Part shown: positions 62,965-64,000 of the stretch, piece after piece | Layout: every line of letters starts with the position of its first letter | Position numbering within the stretch: position 1 is the stretch's first letter | NCBI GenBank assembly: GCA_039881145.1 | Contig: JAYKKI010000150.1 | Location: 186,001-250,000, forward strand | Origin: Druceiella hillmani | Taxonomy: Eukaryota; Arthropoda; Insecta; Lepidoptera; Hepialidae | Reading direction: 5' to 3' | Length of the DNA: 64,000 nucleotides | Position numbers and translations under genes: made by a program | The notes under the pieces: generated by a model | Database searches by the model: none | What the model was told of the DNA's origin: nothing | What the model saw: only the letters and a program-made list of their open reading frames with translations

Positions 62965-64000
62965 CTAATTGGTTTTCACACTTGAGGTTTTGATAATACG
63001 AATTTTAAAACACACACAATTCAGAATGCACGGTGTCCTCAACATGCAAGTGGTATACATTTCTTCCGGTATAGCACGTCCAACTTCACAAACTGACGGA
63101 AATCAGCAACTGCCGAGCGCTTCGCGCTGCTTGTTTGTTACTTCCAATTGTTACGTAACGCGTAATCATGTTTGTGACAGGTTGCGATCGCAGCGGTTTT
63201 ACCATTATTTTCAAACACTAATTGGTTTTCACACTTATTGTTTTGAGAATACGAATTTTAAAACACACAATTCATAATGCACTAATTGGTTTTCACACTT
63301 GATGTTTTGATAATACGAATTTTAAAACACACACAATTTAGAATGCACTAATTGGTTTTCACACTTAACGATTGGGAAACACGAATTTTAAAACACACAC
63401 AATACAGAACGCACGGTGTCCTCAACATGCACATGTTATACTTTTCTCACGGAATAACATGTCCATATTCACAAACTGACGAATATCGACAACTGCCGCG
63501 CGCTTCGCACCGCTTGTTGGTGACTTCCAATTGCCACGTGACGAGTAATCAACGAATGGAACAATATATTTGAACACTTATTAGTTTTCACTATTAACGT
63601 TTGGAAAACTCGATTTTTAAAACACACACAATACAGAACGCACGGTGTCCTCAACATGCACGTGGTATACTTTTCTTCCGGAATAACACGTCCGTCTTCA
63701 CAAACTGACGAATATCAACTGACTGCCGCTCGCTCGGCACAGCTCGTTGATTACCCCCAATTGTTACGTAACGCGTAAACATGTTTGTGACAGGTTGCGC
63801 TCGCAGCGGTTGGAACATTATTTTCAAACACTAATTGGTTTTCACACTTGATGTTTTGATAATACGATTTTTAAAACACACAATTCAGAATGCACTAATT
63901 GGTTTTCACACTTGAGGTTTTGATAATACGAATTTTAAAACACACACAATTCAGAATGCACGGTGTCCTCAACATGCAAGTGGTATACATTTCTTCCGGT
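62965..64000 (+). repeat. 930-bp higher-order repeat and start of the next, copy of 57220 onward (offset 5745)
   Basis: Order: A 62965-63217, S, S, B 63348-63576, C 63577-63830, S 63831-63894 (64 bp), then a partial A from 63895 to the window end. It carries GTATAGCACG, GTAATCATG, GCGATCGCAGC, TTTCACTATTAACG, GGTTGGAAC and TACGATTTTTAAAAC exactly as at 57220-58149. One private change is CGCACCGCTTG near 63508. Confidence 0.92.

Larger units (their letters stand above)
1..64000. repeat. Satellite DNA array with higher-order repeat structure (whole window)
   Basis: Every stretch I read belongs to the same repeat family, and the array continues past both window edges. It is built from an AT-rich 64-66 bp leader module and a GC-richer 163-188 bp body module. 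These combine into four monomer classes: S (leader alone), A (253 bp), B (229 bp, with a 227-bp variant B') and C (254 bp). The commonest order is A-S-S-B-C-S. All long monomers face the same way, so the array is head-to-tail with no inversion seen. By general knowledge of satellites this is constitutive heterochromatin of a eukaryote; which chromosomal region is unknown. No gene, RNA gene or mobile element interrupts it. Confidence 0.97.

Noticed and set aside
1..64000. CRISPR array
   Set aside because: There is no short repeat with unique spacers. The units between repeated leaders are themselves homologous bodies, and the lengths (229-254 bp) do not fit.
1..64000. Ribosomal DNA intergenic spacer repeats
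   Set aside because: No rRNA gene sequence recognised in 64 kb, and spacer sub-repeat arrays are normally interrupted by rRNA genes on a shorter scale.
1..64000. Transposon-derived or helitron-type tandem array
   Set aside because: No transposase, reverse transcriptase, terminal inverted repeats or target-site duplications seen. The short dyads lie inside monomers and do not bound them.

Overview
The whole 64 kb window is one uninterrupted tandem satellite-DNA array. I find no gene, tRNA, rRNA, transposon, CRISPR array or unique spacer on either strand. The array runs off both ends: base 1 lies inside a 66-bp unit and base 64000 lies inside a 253-bp unit. Pure satellite on this scale points to eukaryotic heterochromatin such as a centromere, pericentromere or subtelomere. 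CpG is not depleted: by hand count a type-A monomer has 15 CpG in 253 bp, observed/expected about 1.4, at about 41% GC. That argues against a genome with heavy germline CpG methylation and fits many invertebrates, fungi or protists. I cannot name the species.

Two modules build everything. The first is a 64-66 bp AT-rich 'leader' (about 30% GC) that starts CTAATTGG or CTTATTAG and ends in a short CA run plus TGCA or CGCA. It occurs alone (monomer S) or at the front of a long monomer. The second is a GC-richer 'body' of 163 bp (type B) or 187-188 bp (types A and C). Long monomers are therefore A = 253 bp, B = 229 bp (variant B' = 227 bp) and C = 254 bp. The commonest higher-order repeat (HOR) is A-S-S-B-C-S, 932 bp, or 930 bp when the last S is 64 bp.

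Layout. 1-12.4 kb is a mixed, more diverged zone with A-S pairs, B-B' dimers (456 bp) and hybrid monomers; its first 2.1 kb recurs 8123 bp downstream. 12.4-20.6 kb is a regular 932-bp HOR zone with a 2313-bp tandem duplication. 20.6-34.2 kb is built from 3416-bp units (20 monomers) nested in a 5828-bp duplication. 34.2-46.3 kb holds 3214-bp and 1505-bp blocks among 930-bp HORs. 46.3-64 kb holds a 2953-bp tandem duplication and a 6677-bp super-repeat whose second copy lacks one 932-bp HOR. Every large period is a sum of whole monomers, give or take small indels.

The points most worth attention are: hybrid monomers that mark past recombination junctions and are then carried as markers in larger duplications; two dyad-symmetric sites in the bodies whose sequence differs between monomer types in a paired, symmetry-preserving way; and the layered series of duplications that can be ordered in time. 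Short ORFs recur hundreds of times on both strands, but they follow from the repeat, mostly start at TTG and are not supported as genes. Monomer boundaries were placed by eye at the CTAATT/CTTATT/CTTGTT leader start. They should be good to a few bases, but the cut point of the repeat unit is arbitrary.
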